Source: Euleptes europaea (taxonomy: Eukaryota > Chordata > Lepidosauria > Squamata > Sphaerodactylidae). Taken from it: 64,000 bases of DNA. The notes under the pieces were generated by a model, which was given only the letters and a program-made list of their open reading frames with translations, searched no databases and was not told the origin of the DNA. The position numbers were made by a program, and so were the translations under genes. Location of the stretch: assembly GCF_029931775.1 (NCBI RefSeq), contig NC_079318.1:79643614-79707613 (forward strand), given 5' to 3'. Below are positions 42,126 to 52,645 of the stretch, piece after piece. Numbering within the stretch: the first letter of the stretch is position 1; every line of letters begins with the position of its first letter.

Positions 42126-42296
42126 ATATATGGATTTGCAACCAATGGTATTATTTCAGTACAAGGAATCCTTAATCCCCTGTGTGAAGTGGAAAGCTTT
42201 TAAAGAGGCAATTTTGAAAGTTAGAGAAATAAGTTAAACAGGAGTGCATGCCATGTATCAAGCAGATTCCACAGAAACAAAAGGTAAGGATGGTTA

Positions 42297-42599
42297 CTAC
42301 TTACTCTGCATGCTGTAGTTAGTCTTTGGATCCAGCATCAACAGAGGAAGGTTGTTCAAATCCTGGTTCCACTCCGTGAAAGGTAACAGGTCATTGGCAG
42401 GAACACTGCTGGCAGGAGGAGATTCCTCAGCATCATCTTCTGTCAAATCAAATGCACAGAGGAGGCAGCTTGGGGGTGTTACGCCAGGCCCTCTAGGGAA
42501 TAAGTCCTTTTCGCTCTTTAGGTAACTCCTCAGTGCCCCACTGTGGTGCATGGATCGTTCCCGGGACCAGGCCCAATGGGTGGGCTCCTTCAACATTAT
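42297..42599 (-). CDS. SPDYC: SPDYC last visible coding exon
   Basis: Acceptor AATCTAG joins in phase 0 and gives [20 protein letters not shown] then [28 protein letters not shown], and an acidic tail [12 protein letters not shown]. Speedy A has APTHYIWQRERSVHHSGAV at this point. Reading straight on gives a stop at 42297-42299, but a GTAAGT donor overlaps that end (42304-42299), so a further 3' exon is possible. I did not find a convincing next exon to the left. Confidence 0.85.
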   Translation of the reverse strand: MMLKEPTHWAWSRERSMHHSGALRSYLKSEKDLFPRGPGVTPPSCLLCAFDLTEDDAEESPPASSVPANDLLPFTEWNQDLNNLPLLMLDPKTNYSMQSK

Positions 42600-45500
42600 C
42601 TAGATTGATAGTTAAAAGTAACTTTAATATTCTAAATTCAGAAACCCTCTTGGTTAAAAGGAACTAAATATTTAATGTTTTATTTATGTATTGATTTGAT
42701 TTGTATACCACCCATTCCTGACTAGGTCAGGCTCTGAGCAGCTCACAAAAAATATAACACACAATAAATAGTATAATTAAATAAGAATTAAAATTACATT
42801 CCATCAATTAAAACATCAATTAAACAGGCGTCGCTGGACTATCAGCAATAAAAACATCGAAGAGGATGTGGATGGACACTTTATACTCTTCCTGGTTGAA
42901 GGAAAGTGTTTGACTTTTTGGAAATATACTATGGACTCTTTTTGTTAGTGGAGTTTTGGACATTTAATAGCAGCTTTCCTTGTGTATATATGTCTGTTCT
43001 CTCCTTGTTTGGATGTTGTCACTTATGACTCTATAATATTTTGTATGTCTTTATGATTGCACTGTTTTCTTATTTCACTATTGTGTAAATATACATATAT
43101 ATAGACCTGAGTGCTGGTTTTTACCTTCACTGAAACTCTGGACCAGCTGGGCAAGGGGGTGCATACAGATGTTTAACAACATTGGGGAAAAGATTGCCCC
43201 CTGCGGGATCCCACATTCCAAGGGGTACTAGGGGGACAACTCACCCCGAGCGCCATCCTCTGTCCCCAACCTTGGAGAAATGAGATCAGCCACTCCACGG
43301 CTGTCCCACATATCCCCTTGTTGGCGAGGCGGTGCGTCAGAAGGCCGTGGTCAACCACATCAAACGCTGCTGTCAGATCTAGAAGAGTTTCTTCCAACTC
43401 TTACCATCACAAAACCCTCTAATCCTTCCAGACCTTCAGCAAAATGGGAGATCCCACAACTAATTGGACACCTTACACATTAAGGAACATACACATATTC
43501 ACAGCACACCAGTGCTAAGAACATATGAAGAAAATGTTGAGGCGGACCTCATCACAGCATCTCCGACTAACAAATGCTCTGTACTTCATTCTAGCCCAAA
43601 AGCTATCCCGTGTTTTCAAGAACTGCGGAAACAGCTCCCTCCAGTTATCGCCAAGCGCCCAGGGAAAAATTTCGTATTTGTAGTCTTCTTCATCTTCTTC
43701 CATATCATTAGCCAAATACCTGTAATCAGGAAAAGGAGGTGTGGGTGCACAGACTTTGGAAGACTTACCTTACAAAGCACTAAATGAGGGATACACAACC
43801 TATATGGCCCATGCCAAAAGAAATGCAACATCTACCTATGAAAATACTGGTGTGCCAGCAAACAAAGGGTAGCAGAAGAGAGTTGTGCTGGCTGAAGAGG
43901 CAGCTCTGCCTAAGAAAAGGCAGTGGTGGCAGCAATAACTTTTGCTCTGCAGAGAATAATTTGCACTGCACGTGCAGCTGACAGCCTCTTGCACCCACCT
44001 CAAGGACTGAGCACACAATGCTGCATACATGGGCAGTCCAGCACCAACTGTTATGGCCAAGGCTGGTTGCACTTTCCGGGGACAGGACCAGAAGCAACTC
44101 AGGTTGAAGATATCACCGGTGCTCATCTAAACAGTCCCCAAACTGATCTGAATCAACTATAATCCTGGCTTTCGGGATACTGGTGTCAGCTAAATGGTCT
44201 TATTATCACAATTAGGCATGTATGCTGAGAGTTGCCTGCACTAGATCACATTCTAAATAGTATAACAAAAAAATTAATTTACTTCCAGCTTAGAATGGAG
44301 CTTTCCATAGCTAAGGGCAAACAAGTTTCCTTGCCGTGCAAACACCCTGCATTCCTGCTCCATCACAAGCTTAACAACGAGGAAAAATCTTGCCAAAAAA
44401 AAAAAAAACTATCCATGAAGGTGGGAGGTGGTGCTGGTGTTCACAGTTCTGCTGGGTTTCAAGGGTATTCCAAGAGCCTTTAAAATTCAGGATCAGCAGA
44501 ATGTAAGTTTCCTGCCTCCCCCCTCCCCATTTCAATCCACTGATTTCTGTGCAACGCTGCTCTTGTGGGAATAGGGGACCTTGGGGAACAACATAAGGGG
44601 GTATGCAGTGGGAAAGGCGATCAGTGGAAATTGGCAATTTGGTTTGGATCCAGCTCCCAGACCTAGTTAACTTGTTTTCTCCCTATTGCTCAAATTGGTA
44701 GTGAAAAGAATGAAGAGTCACAAGAGACTTACAGAGCTGTGAAGAGATTTATCCGCGTGTATTCCCTTATATGCAGGCCAGCACGTTTGAAGTATGTCAG
44801 CACCATAGCTAGAAGATACTAAGTGAAAAAGGTTCAACAAAATCTATCCTAGACCAATCATTACGGGAGAAGTAAGGAGATAAGGGGAACATATTAGATG
44901 GGCACAAGCAACAGGATAACTTTCAACCTAAAGCAAAAAGTCCCATTTTGTTTCCGTAAATACATAAAATGGAGTCAGGAAAACAGCGCCCCTTAGTTTA
45001 AAGTTAAATAGGAGTGTACATGTTTTATGCCGACTGTTTATTGTATTTATAGTTTCCACCTGTTTTATCTATTGTATATGCTGTAAGCCACCTCAAGACC
45101 CAGTTTAGAGAAGGGTATGGCTGTTCGAATTTCAGTTACAAAATAATATTCTCTAACACTTGCAATACTTAAGGTGTAGGGTAGAACACACCATTCCTTA
45201 GGATAACCTACCTTATCTGAAATTCTGTAGCATGTGTCCATTGACAGGAATTCTTGTACCAAATCATCCTCTGATAAGAAATGAAACAAAACGGTGTTTT
45301 TTTTACTTTAGCTACTTTTTGGCAATACTTACACAGTACATACTGGGATTTGATGATGGCAAGACTCTTTACTACGCCTTCCTCCATCAAACTAGTGATT
45401 TTTGGTAATTGGGTATTGTGTGACCCATGGGCATTTGCTGAATAGAGTTGTAGTTCTCAGGTCCATTTGAACTAATCACCCTTGCTTTACTACAGATTCA

Positions 45501-48020
45501 GTGCAGTGTAATTTATTTATTTATTTGATTTATAACCTTCACCTTCTCAACAGAGAACTCGGGGCAGCTCACAGCAAGCTTTATATCTTTACATCTACCT
45601 CAACTTTTAAAGACAAGCTATCTTTCATATTTATTAACTGTATACAATTTTTACCAAGTTCTTATTTGGGAGAGCTGCAATGGAGGGTTGCAAAATTGTT
45701 TTGCAGACCAGATGTGGATCACATGCTATCAGCAAGCTAGCCATCCCTAGTACAAGTTAGCACAGCTGTTCAGGTTCTCACCCAAGAGGCTGAAGAAGGC
45801 ATCTTGTTCTTCTTTGCGCAGGTATAACAGAGGCTGCTGTGCAATTTTCAGGGCTGCTCTGGAAAACTCTCTCTCAGGCACTCGAACACTACTATATGCT
45901 CCAATACCCTTTGTGATCTGATGGCGCTGTTTTGTGCTCCCTGGCTTCACCCCAGTGGGGACCACAGGAGGGACACAAGCACTCTGGTTGTGTCTCATTT
46001 TCTTTTGAGTGGCAATAGCAGAGGCTCAAAGGGGTCTTCTGCAAAAGTGGTTTAAATGCAAAGCTTAGTAATAGCCATAAAATGTCAGAAACTCTCTCTT
46101 GTAAACATTCAGTAAAACTGTCATACAAGACTACAAATCCTCTCATGCTACGCAAATATTAAACAAGTATAACCATGTGGAAAACATGAACAGCTAGGGA
46201 ACTGAAAGTACTGGAAAAACAAGATGCTGAACATCACATATACCCAGATTGTAGTTCTGAAGCACATATGAAGTGAGACCTATTGCAAGAGATTTTTGTG
46301 ACCTGGAGAAATGCTATAAACTGGGTAAAGGAGAACACTTGGTAGCCAGAAGGGTTGTGGTTTGATGACAAAGCACCTGTTTTACACGCAGAAACTCCCC
46401 AGTTCAATACCCTGCACTTTCTTCAAGTGATCCTTTTCTGCTTGAGAGCTGCTGCCAGCTGCAATAGACAACACACTAGGAAAGATATGCTAATGATTTT
46501 ACTTGGTATAAGGAAGCCATAAAGTTGGATACAACAACTCCTAAAATCCAATTACACATAGCAATTAAAGCAAATACTGGAATTGGTAATCACCATAATC
46601 AAAGAAAAAAAGCACTTCCATGCCAATATGCCAAGTCACTAACTGGACAGGTGCCAGCAACAAACCAAACTGGAAGCTAGATTCTCTGCTCTAGATTGTG
46701 GTAATTTACAGTGCAATCCTAAATGCACTTTCCTGGGAGTAAGCCATATTAAATAGACGATATCAAACAGCATTCTGAGTAGACCTACTTATGATGGCAC
46801 TGTCAAGGAAAATGCACTCTTGGCACACACTTATGAACTCTTGACTCTTACCTCCAATTTCTGGTACCTTGTTCTAGTTTTTTAAATACATTGGAAATAA
46901 GCTACCGGTAAGCACTTTCCCTCCAGCGTCAAGTGATCAGAAATAAGCCCTGGAAAGATGTGAGGAGTGGGGCAAAATTAAGATCAATAACCTTTTGATT
47001 TCTCTTTTAAGCATATTATTAGGCAACTTTGCCACTAAAAACTAATTCTATGCACTAGTCTCCCTTTTTATTTTTACAGAAGGGGAGTGAAGAGGAGAAA
47101 AACAATATTCCAACACAAACCGTAGCAACAATCCTAGAAATCAGATGCTAGTTAGCTTTTCACTAGATGTCTTTAAAAGTAGGGGGAAACAAGACCTTAC
47201 AATACACTATAGTTATTAAATAAAACCCGTGGAATACACTGGTGCAGAAGCAGAAAATCCAATTATCTGTCATGCAAACAGGAGAAAGGATTTAAGCTTA
47301 GAACTCAATTTGACAAAAAAGTATTCAAGCAGATTCTAGACCTTAGCAGAATGCTGTTCTTCACCCATACTCAAGTCAATGTTAGTAATTTTAAGCCTCT
47401 CGTACTTACTCACACATCTGAAATACATTAGCACAACTGAGCCAATGTTAAACCCATTCAAGGCCCAAAGATTTTAGAAAGCAGGATTCATGCACATCCT
47501 TTAGCTCTCTAATTGAAATGAATGGGTCCTAAAATTTAGCCCAGCTGTAGCCGATTCCTGAAAACAGCTAACAGAGCTATTTTCATGCAATAATGCAACA
47601 TTTGTGTTACATATGCACCCAACGTACATGTGTGCATACAAATCAGCAAGGGATACCAAACACGCCTCACGGGAACAGCTTTTTGAAAGTTGCCTATTAT
47701 ACGCTACAGTAAGTTACTACAATTAAGTATAACTCAGTTATGGAACACTCTATTAAGCCTCTTATATTTGAAACAAAAGTGGGAGGACAATATTCCGCAG
47801 GGGGCGCTGTAAAACAGGGATCATTTAACGCCTTCGGGAAAAGAAACGAGGCGACTGAGGTAAAATGACAACGTAGACACCGCCTATACCGAAAACCCCG
47901 CCCCTTCCAGCCAACTGCGTTTCCCGCCTTCCCCCCCCCCTTCTCTTTCTCACCCACCCACCTGTACAGAGCAAACCACCCAGCAGCGCATTGCTAGCTG
48001 GGTGGACATAAAGATTAACC
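42297..48020 (-). CDS. SPDYC: Speedy/RINGO cell-cycle regulator, probably Speedy C
   Basis: Speedy/RINGO proteins bind and activate Cdk1/Cdk2 independently of cyclin, with germ-line roles. Five coding exons join in phase: 45998-45782, 45270-45212, 44818-44733, 43719-43548 and 42599-42297. They give about 278 residues, close to my recollection of human SPDYC (about 290). The product starts MRHNQ, as I recall for Speedy A. The Speedy core spans roughly residues 60-190: [25 protein letters not shown], then [20 protein letters not shown] and VSRRCCDE, followed by [14 protein letters not shown]. The name SPDYC rather than SPDYA rests on its place beside CAPN1 and SYVN1. A non-coding first exon probably starts near 48.0 kb behind a TATA promoter. 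The last exon has two possible ends, described separately. Confidence 0.88.
42676..42860 (-). repeat. LINE 3' end, antisense
   Basis: TTATTTATGTATTGATTTGA, TTTGTATACCACCCATTCCT, GGTCAGGCTCTGAGCAGCTC: the reversed LINE tail inside the last SPDYC intron. Confidence 0.65.
43125..43405 (-). repeat. LINE reverse-transcriptase fragment, antisense
   Basis: The minus strand encodes [20 protein letters not shown] then [20 protein letters not shown], conserved RT text of reptile non-LTR LINEs. Lies in the intron between SPDYC coding exons 4 and 5. Confidence 0.85.
43548..43719 (-). CDS. SPDYC: SPDYC coding exon 4 (172 nt)
   Basis: Acceptor ATTACAG, donor GAG|GTCCGC. It reads [20 protein letters not shown], then [18 protein letters not shown] and VSRRCCDE. 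The run [15 protein letters not shown] is the most diagnostic Speedy signature in the gene (Speedy A has [15 protein letters not shown]). Confidence 0.95.
44733..44818 (-). CDS. SPDYC: SPDYC coding exon 3 (86 nt)
   Basis: Found by translating intron sequence. Acceptor CACTTAG, donor CT|GTAAGT. It reads [20 protein letters not shown] then TRINLFTAL, matching Speedy A YLLAMTFVYFKRAKFTISEH then TRINFFIAL. Phase 0 in, phase 2 out. It is too short to show up as an ORF of its own. Confidence 0.92.
45025..45125 (+). repeat. LINE 3' end, sense
   Basis: TTTATTGTATTTATAGTTTC, GCTGTAAGCCACCTCAAGAC, GAGAAGGGTATGGCTG. Confidence 0.5.
45212..45270 (-). CDS. SPDYC: SPDYC coding exon 2 (59 nt)
   Basis: Acceptor TTATCAG, donor AAG|GTAGGT. 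Completing the split codon gives [20 protein letters not shown], matching Speedy A DDDLIQDFLWMDCCCKIADK position by position. This is the start of the Cdk-binding Speedy fold. Confidence 0.92.
45505..45600 (-). repeat. LINE 3' end, antisense
   Basis: TTTATTTATTTATTTGATTT, then AACTCGGGGCAGCTCACAGC. Confidence 0.5.
45782..46038 (-). CDS. SPDYC: SPDYC first coding exon
   Basis: Start ATG at 45998-45996 follows about 40 nt of 5' UTR after an acceptor CTTTTGCAG. The exon encodes [20 protein letters not shown] at its start and [10 protein letters not shown] at its end. Donor G|GTGAGA, phase 1. The N-terminal 60 residues are low-conservation linker with basic stretches. Confidence 0.88.
46353..46490 (+). 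repeat. tRNA-derived SINE (group 1), sense, diverged
   Basis: Head GACAAAGCACCTGTTTTACA, B box CCCAGTTCAATACCCTGC, body GAGAGCTGCTGCCAGCTGCA. Confidence 0.7.
46695..46800. repeat. Short interspersed repeat (CAGTGCAATCCTA family)
   Basis: TTACAGTGCAATCCTAAATG, TTTCCTGGGAGTAAGCCATA, TGAGTAGACCTACTTATGAT. Confidence 0.6.
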
Positions 48021-48100
48021 CCGCCCAGTTTCGCAGTGGCACTTTTTATAGGCTCAGTCAGGCCTGCCGCTTAACCAATCGTCGGCGGGAGTGCGAGGCT
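47962..48100 (-). promoter_or_regulatory. SPDYC: SPDYC core promoter and candidate non-coding exon 1
   Basis: On the minus strand, in transcription order: an inverted CCAAT box (plus-strand CCAAT at 48075-48079), a TATAAAAA box (48050-48043), a GC box (plus CCCCGCCC, about 48019-48026) and a donor CAG|GTGGGT ending a candidate exon at 47962. A start about 30 nt below the TATA box would fall near 48.01 kb. The surrounding 47.8-48.1 kb is locally CpG-rich. Confidence 0.6.
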
Positions 48101-48235
48101 ATAAGGACCCTGTTTGTCTCTACGCTCTTCGCGTCGTGTAGCTTGTCAATCAAAAGCTGCAATTCCTTTAGGATGCACTTGGAGCGCAGGTCCCGGGGGA
48201 TTTTGTAGCACTTGTCTCTAAGTAGAACAAGCAAT

Positions 48236-48448
48236 GCCCCTGACCTGGATGGCCCAGGCTAGCCTGATCTCGTCAGATCTAAAAAATTAAGCAGGGTCAG
48301 CCCTGGTTAGTAGTTGGATGGGAGACCACCAAGCAATGCCAGGGTTGCTGTGCAGAGGAAGGCCCTGGCAAACCACCTCTTTTAGTCTCTTGCCATGAAA
48401 ACCCCAAAAGGGGTCTGCAACTTGATGGCGCTTTACACACACACACAC
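48236..48448 (+). repeat. 5S-rRNA-derived SINE, sense, perfect target duplication
   Basis: CTGATCTCGTCAGATCT, AATTAAGCAGGGTCAGC, GTTGGATGGGAGACCACC, tail GGCGCTTTACACACAC. Flanked by AGAACAAGCAAT at 48224-48235 and 48449-48460. Confidence 0.95.
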
Positions 48449-48597
48449 AGAACAAGCAATAAACTTCTTAGTGGAGACGGTCAGTGCCGCTGAAATCAGT
48501 ATCCGAAAGCAAAAGCCATTGGATACCTTTTTAAAAATTAAGACCGCTGTGATAAATAACAAACAATGCTTTTCTGTTTGTTTTTACGATGAGAGAC

Positions 48598-48850
48598 AGC
48601 GTGGTATAGTGGTAATGGTAAAGATGTCAGACTAGGATCTGGGAAACCCAGGTTCAAACCCCTGCTCCAGCCATGGAAGCTTGCTGGTGACCTTCAGCCA
48701 GTTATACACTCTCAGCCCTGACCCTGGCTGGTATTTGGATGGGAGACCTCCAAGGGTCCTGACGTGGAGGCAGACAATGGCAAACCACATCCAAATGTCT
48801 GTCTTGAAAACCCTATGGGGTCGCCATAAATCAACTATGACTTGATGGCA
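48598..48850 (+). repeat. Chimeric SINE: tRNA head plus 5S-type 3' half
   Basis: 48598-48700 is a tRNA-SINE head (GCGTGGTATAGTGGTAATGG, CCCAGGTTCAAACCCCTGC). 48715-48850 is the 5S box C and tail (TATTTGGATGGGAGACCTCC, CTATGACTTGATGGCAT). Confidence 0.8.
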
Positions 48851-48934
48851 TAAAAAAATAGATGGCACTGGTTTCCACCAGTTTCATCCTCAGTACTTGG
48901 GAGAGCCCCTCCCCAAGAAGCCAGCACTCTGTCC

Positions 48935-49236
48935 CAGTGTAGTGTAGTGGTTAGCAGTGGTTTGGAGCGGTGGAGTCTGATCTGGAGAACCGGGTTTGAT
49001 TCCCCACTCCTACACATGAGCGGCGGACGCTAATCTGGTGAACTGGATTTGTTTCCCCACTCCTACACACGAAGCCAGCTGGGTGACCTTGGGCAAGTTA
49101 CAACTCTGTTAGAGCTGTCTCAGCCTCACCTACCTCACTGGGTGTCTGTTGAGGGGAAGGGAAGGTGATTAAGCTGGTTTGAGTCTCCCTTAAGTGGTAG
49201 AGAAAGTTGGCATATAAAAACCAACTCTTCTTCTAC
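48935..49236 (+). repeat. tRNA-derived SINE (group 2), sense, full length
   Basis: GTGTAGTGTAGTGGTTAGCA, ACCGGGTTTGATTCCCCACT, GTGACCTTGGGCAAGTTACA, tail GGCATATAAAAACCAACTCT. Confidence 0.93.
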
Positions 49237-49414
49237 CAGTGAATACCACCATAAATAAGAGGTAATACCTATAGCAGGCATTGCTTTGGGGATTTTTAAA
49301 TTTTATTTTCTTTGGGACTAGCTACCTGCAACCACTGAAATAACTGAATCTTCACTTTAGCTAGATGGTGCCTAGCCTACTATATTCTCTCTCTCTCCCC
49401 CCCCCCACACACAC

Positions 49415-49580
49415 ACTCATGGCAACCCCGGCAAGGGGCTTTCAAGGTAAGTGAGAAGCAGAGGTGGTTTGTCATGGTCTTCCAGTACAGAGTCTTTGGT
49501 GGTCTCCCTTGCAAATACCAGCTCTGTTTAGCTTCTGATATCTGTTGAGATTTGCCTATACCATGTCACCTTCCCGTGTG
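49415..49580 (-). repeat. 5S-rRNA-derived SINE, antisense, truncated
   Basis: TCATGGCAACCCCGGCAAGG tail, GGTGGTCTCCCTTGCAAATA, CTGTTTAGCTTCTGATATCT. Confidence 0.8.
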
Positions 49581-50249
49581 TGAGTGAGAGAACAAACGTA
49601 AAATAGTCTAGGTTTGCTGGAAAAAGTTCTGGCAGGCAGCCCACATTATGGTTCACACACTTCTGATAACTGGCCCTAAATCTGGAAAAGGTTCTGACTG
49701 GGGAAGTGTCTCTTTTGGTCTGTAGACTGCTGTAAACAACCTTCCAAGCCAAACTCAGTGGTTCCATATAACTATGCCAGCGGATGGGTAAGTTGCCCTT
49801 GGTTAGTAACTTTCCTGAAAAATCCCCACAAGAAACCTGAGTTCTGTTTGTGGGAAGAGGGGTAATACAAAGCATGTTTTCCAGCCTTTTACGATTATGC
49901 AGCTCTGTTCATCAGATAAGCAAGAATTGTTCTAGCTATATAAAATTTATCTTGATTAATCCAGTAGGCAATACAATCTAGCCAAATTTTAAAAAATCTG
50001 ACAAAAGATGGCTGAGTTGTAGCAGTTGAAAACATGTGCTTTAATGTTAGTGTTGTCATACTTGCAGTAGAATTTTTGACTACCCAGTGTATAATGACTC
50101 TTGTGCTGGTTTAGATTCAGTTTTTAAAAATCAAGAATAACCTGGGACTCTTCTGTTCATGTGTTGGTGAAACCCCTTTGTGTATCCTTAAAGCAATAAG
50201 GTTTCATAGTGACCATTTTGAAGATCCAGAACTAAAGTAATAGTAAGTC

Positions 50250-50368
50250 ATAGAGTTGCCATCTCTGGTTGCCACCTTTTCTCCAGGTGAACTGATCTCT
50301 AACAGCTGGAGATCAGTTGTAATAGCAGGAGATCTCCAGCTATTACCTGGAGGTTGGCAACCCTAGGG
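50250..50368 (-). mobile_element. hAT-type MITE (TAGGGTTGCC family), partial, inverted
   Basis: CTCCAGGTGAACTGATCTCT, GCTGGAGATCAGTTGTAATA, CTGGAGGTTGGCAACCCTA. Confidence 0.85.
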
Positions 50369-50523
50369 GACACACATTTTGATTCAGTCTAATGGAGTGT
50401 AGCATGTATTAAAAGACTGTTATTCTTTGTAGTTGCAGGGAATGTTGGGCTATTATAATTGTACATGCTAAAGTGCTGACTAGTCTACAAAGAGCAGGAT
50501 TTGCTTAAAAGGTGCCACAAGTA

Positions 50524-50660
50524 GGGTTGCCAGGTCCCTCTTCGCCACTGGTGGGAGATTTTTGGGGTGGAGCCTGAGGAGGGCAGGGTTTGGGGAGGGA
50601 CTTCAATGCCATAGAGTCCAATTGCAAAAGGGGCCATTTTCTCCAGGTGAACTGATTCCC
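50524..50660 (-). mobile_element. hAT-type MITE (TAGGGTTGCC family), other half, inverted
   Basis: TAGGGTTGCCAGGTCCCTCT, TGGGAGATTTTTGGGGTGGA, then CTCCAGGTGAACTGATTCCC. Ends midway; not continuous with 50250-50368. Confidence 0.85.
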
Positions 50661-52100
50661 GGTGACTCCCAGTATGCCACATTTTGGGCTCTCTCAAATT
50701 CAGAAGCTCAAGATAGTTGATTAAACAGGTGGGCTGCTACTGTACCCCAGTAGCACTTTGCCCAGATTTCCACTCTTCTGGGGTAAGCTGGTCCTGTGGA
50801 GTTTTGCACTTTATTTCCACCCCCCAACAGTCTTTTTTTTTCTGTTTGTCGTATGCTGAATTCATTTACTACAAGCCACAGTCCTGCACCGGCTTCTGTT
50901 AGTGAACAGAGTTGCCAGCTGGCCAGGGCAAAAATTTCCTGTCCCTTTAATAAATGCTTAGTGTGTGTAGGAGGGTGGAAATGAGCAGGTAAAGCTTTTC
51001 ATGGTATGGAGCTAGATACAGCTGGTGTTTACTGCAGCTCAAATTGATATTAAAGGGACAGCTAGAAGGATCCGTTTAAAAGTTGGCAACCCTATCAGTA
51101 AACTGTCCCAATGAGAACCATTTTCCCTTTTACAAATTGTAGAGAAGTTTGGTAAGTCACGTAAGGGACTTGTGTGTGCTTGTTACTGAACGGTTACAAC
51201 TTAAACATATTTGACAGTGTTTATGGTGGATCGACAAAGGGAAGCAATGGGGTGGCATTGTGCATTAATATTCGTTTGTTGATCTGCAAAAGAACTTCAG
51301 AGCCCTTCTTAGTTGCACCAAGGTCCATCTATATGGACCGCTGGGCTGATCCAGTAGGCTTACTTATTCCTGAATATTTAGGTTCCATTGAGCTGTGTGC
51401 TAGGCATGTGCACTAAAGTCACATCCACTCTCTGCTAAGGCATCTAACATTTTAGAGTCCCAGGGAAGCTGAAACTTGACAAAGATTAGTGCAACTATGA
51501 AGTGCCATGTTGTCTTATAGAGTCCAATGAAGACAACTAGGAGGAGGTTAAAATAAGCAACAGTTCTTTATTTAGCTAAACAGAGACCCTGGGGTGAAAT
51601 AACCCACAAATAAGATGCAGAGTTACTCACCGGAGAAACAAAGGAAAGTTAGTATCATTTATGCATTCGCATGGGGCAGGCCCACGGCTGCTGACAAGCA
51701 GATTGATACACAAAAGCACCAATGCACATTAAGTGTCTACTTCACTCTAATTAGCATAGCCATAGATATTGGCCGAAGGCTGTCTCTAAGCAAGTTTTAG
51801 GTCTTGTGATCTTCGTAACTAGAATCCACATACCTAAAGATGAAGGTAATTCAGAGCTCTCTACTGGTGAAAGGCCATACCAAGCACAGAGAGCATGATT
51901 TGTTGGTTCATGGCTCCCGGATGCCAACTTCCCAAAGCTTCCATGTGTGTGCATATGAATACATAGTGTTCTAAACCAGCCCTTATTTCTGGGCATTACA
52001 GCTATCAAAAATTTCAAAGGGCACTACCAGTGTCTCCGCAAATGCAAAAATAGGGACTACACAGGGAGCACTCCTAAGCAGTTCTACCAAGAAGTAAGGC

Positions 52101-52284
52101 TAGGGTTGCAAGGCCCCTCTTCGCCATCAGCGGGAGGTTTTGGGGTTGGAGCCTGAAGAGGGCAGGGTTTTGGGAGGGGAGGGACTTCAATGGCCATTTC
52201 TCCAGGTGAACTGATCTCTATCGGCTGGAGATCAGTTGTAATAGCAGGAGATCTCCAGCTAGTACCTGAAGGTTTGCAACCCTA
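52101..52284 (-). mobile_element. hAT-type MITE (TAGGGTTGCC family) with target duplication
   Basis: AGTAAGGC (52093-52100) and AGTAAAGC (52285-52292), one mismatch. Ends TAGGGTTGC and GCAACCCTA. It sits inside a CAGTGCAATCCTA-family repeat (52060-52345). Confidence 0.9.
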
Positions 52285-52351
52285 AGTAAAGCCCATTTTA
52301 TTCAATGGGGCTTACTCCCAGGAAAGTGTACTTAGGATTGCAATCCATAGA

Positions 52352-52645
52352 GTGTTTTATTTATTTTATGTTACAAAATTTATACCCCACCTTTCTGTCC
52401 TTGTAAAGGCCATCAAGGTGGCTAACAAAACATACATAATAAAATCACTTCTTAAAAAACAAACAAACCCAGAACTAGTGTACATACAAAAACATAAAGA
52501 CAACAATTAAAATATTGATCAGGAAGGAACATCAAATGAAAGAAAAAAGGTTTGGCCTGCTGGTGGAAGATGGCAACAGAAGGGGACAGACAAGTCTCTC
52601 TGGGGATAGAATTCCAGAGTTTTGGTGCCAATACCACAAAGCCCC
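52352..52645 (-). repeat. LINE 3' end with C-terminal coding remnant, antisense
   Basis: TTATTTATTTTATGTTACAA, TTTATACCCCACCTTTCTGT, then GGCCTGCTGGTGGAAGATGG and GGATAGAATTCCAGAGTTTT. Confidence 0.6.

Larger units (their letters stand above)
30756..42296. other. CAPN1-SPDYC intergenic region
   Basis: Repeats are listed separately. Nothing was recognised in 31950-32730, 33700-34150, 34765-35225, 35710-36430, 36640-38190, 38331-38579, 40280-40600 or 40775-41555. An AT repeat lies at 35531-35546. Confidence 0.45.
46039..47961. other. SPDYC intron 1
   Basis: Unique-looking sequence apart from a plus-oriented tRNA-SINE remnant (46353-46490) and an interspersed-repeat fragment near 46695-46800. 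I see nothing else in 46810-47800. Confidence 0.5.
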
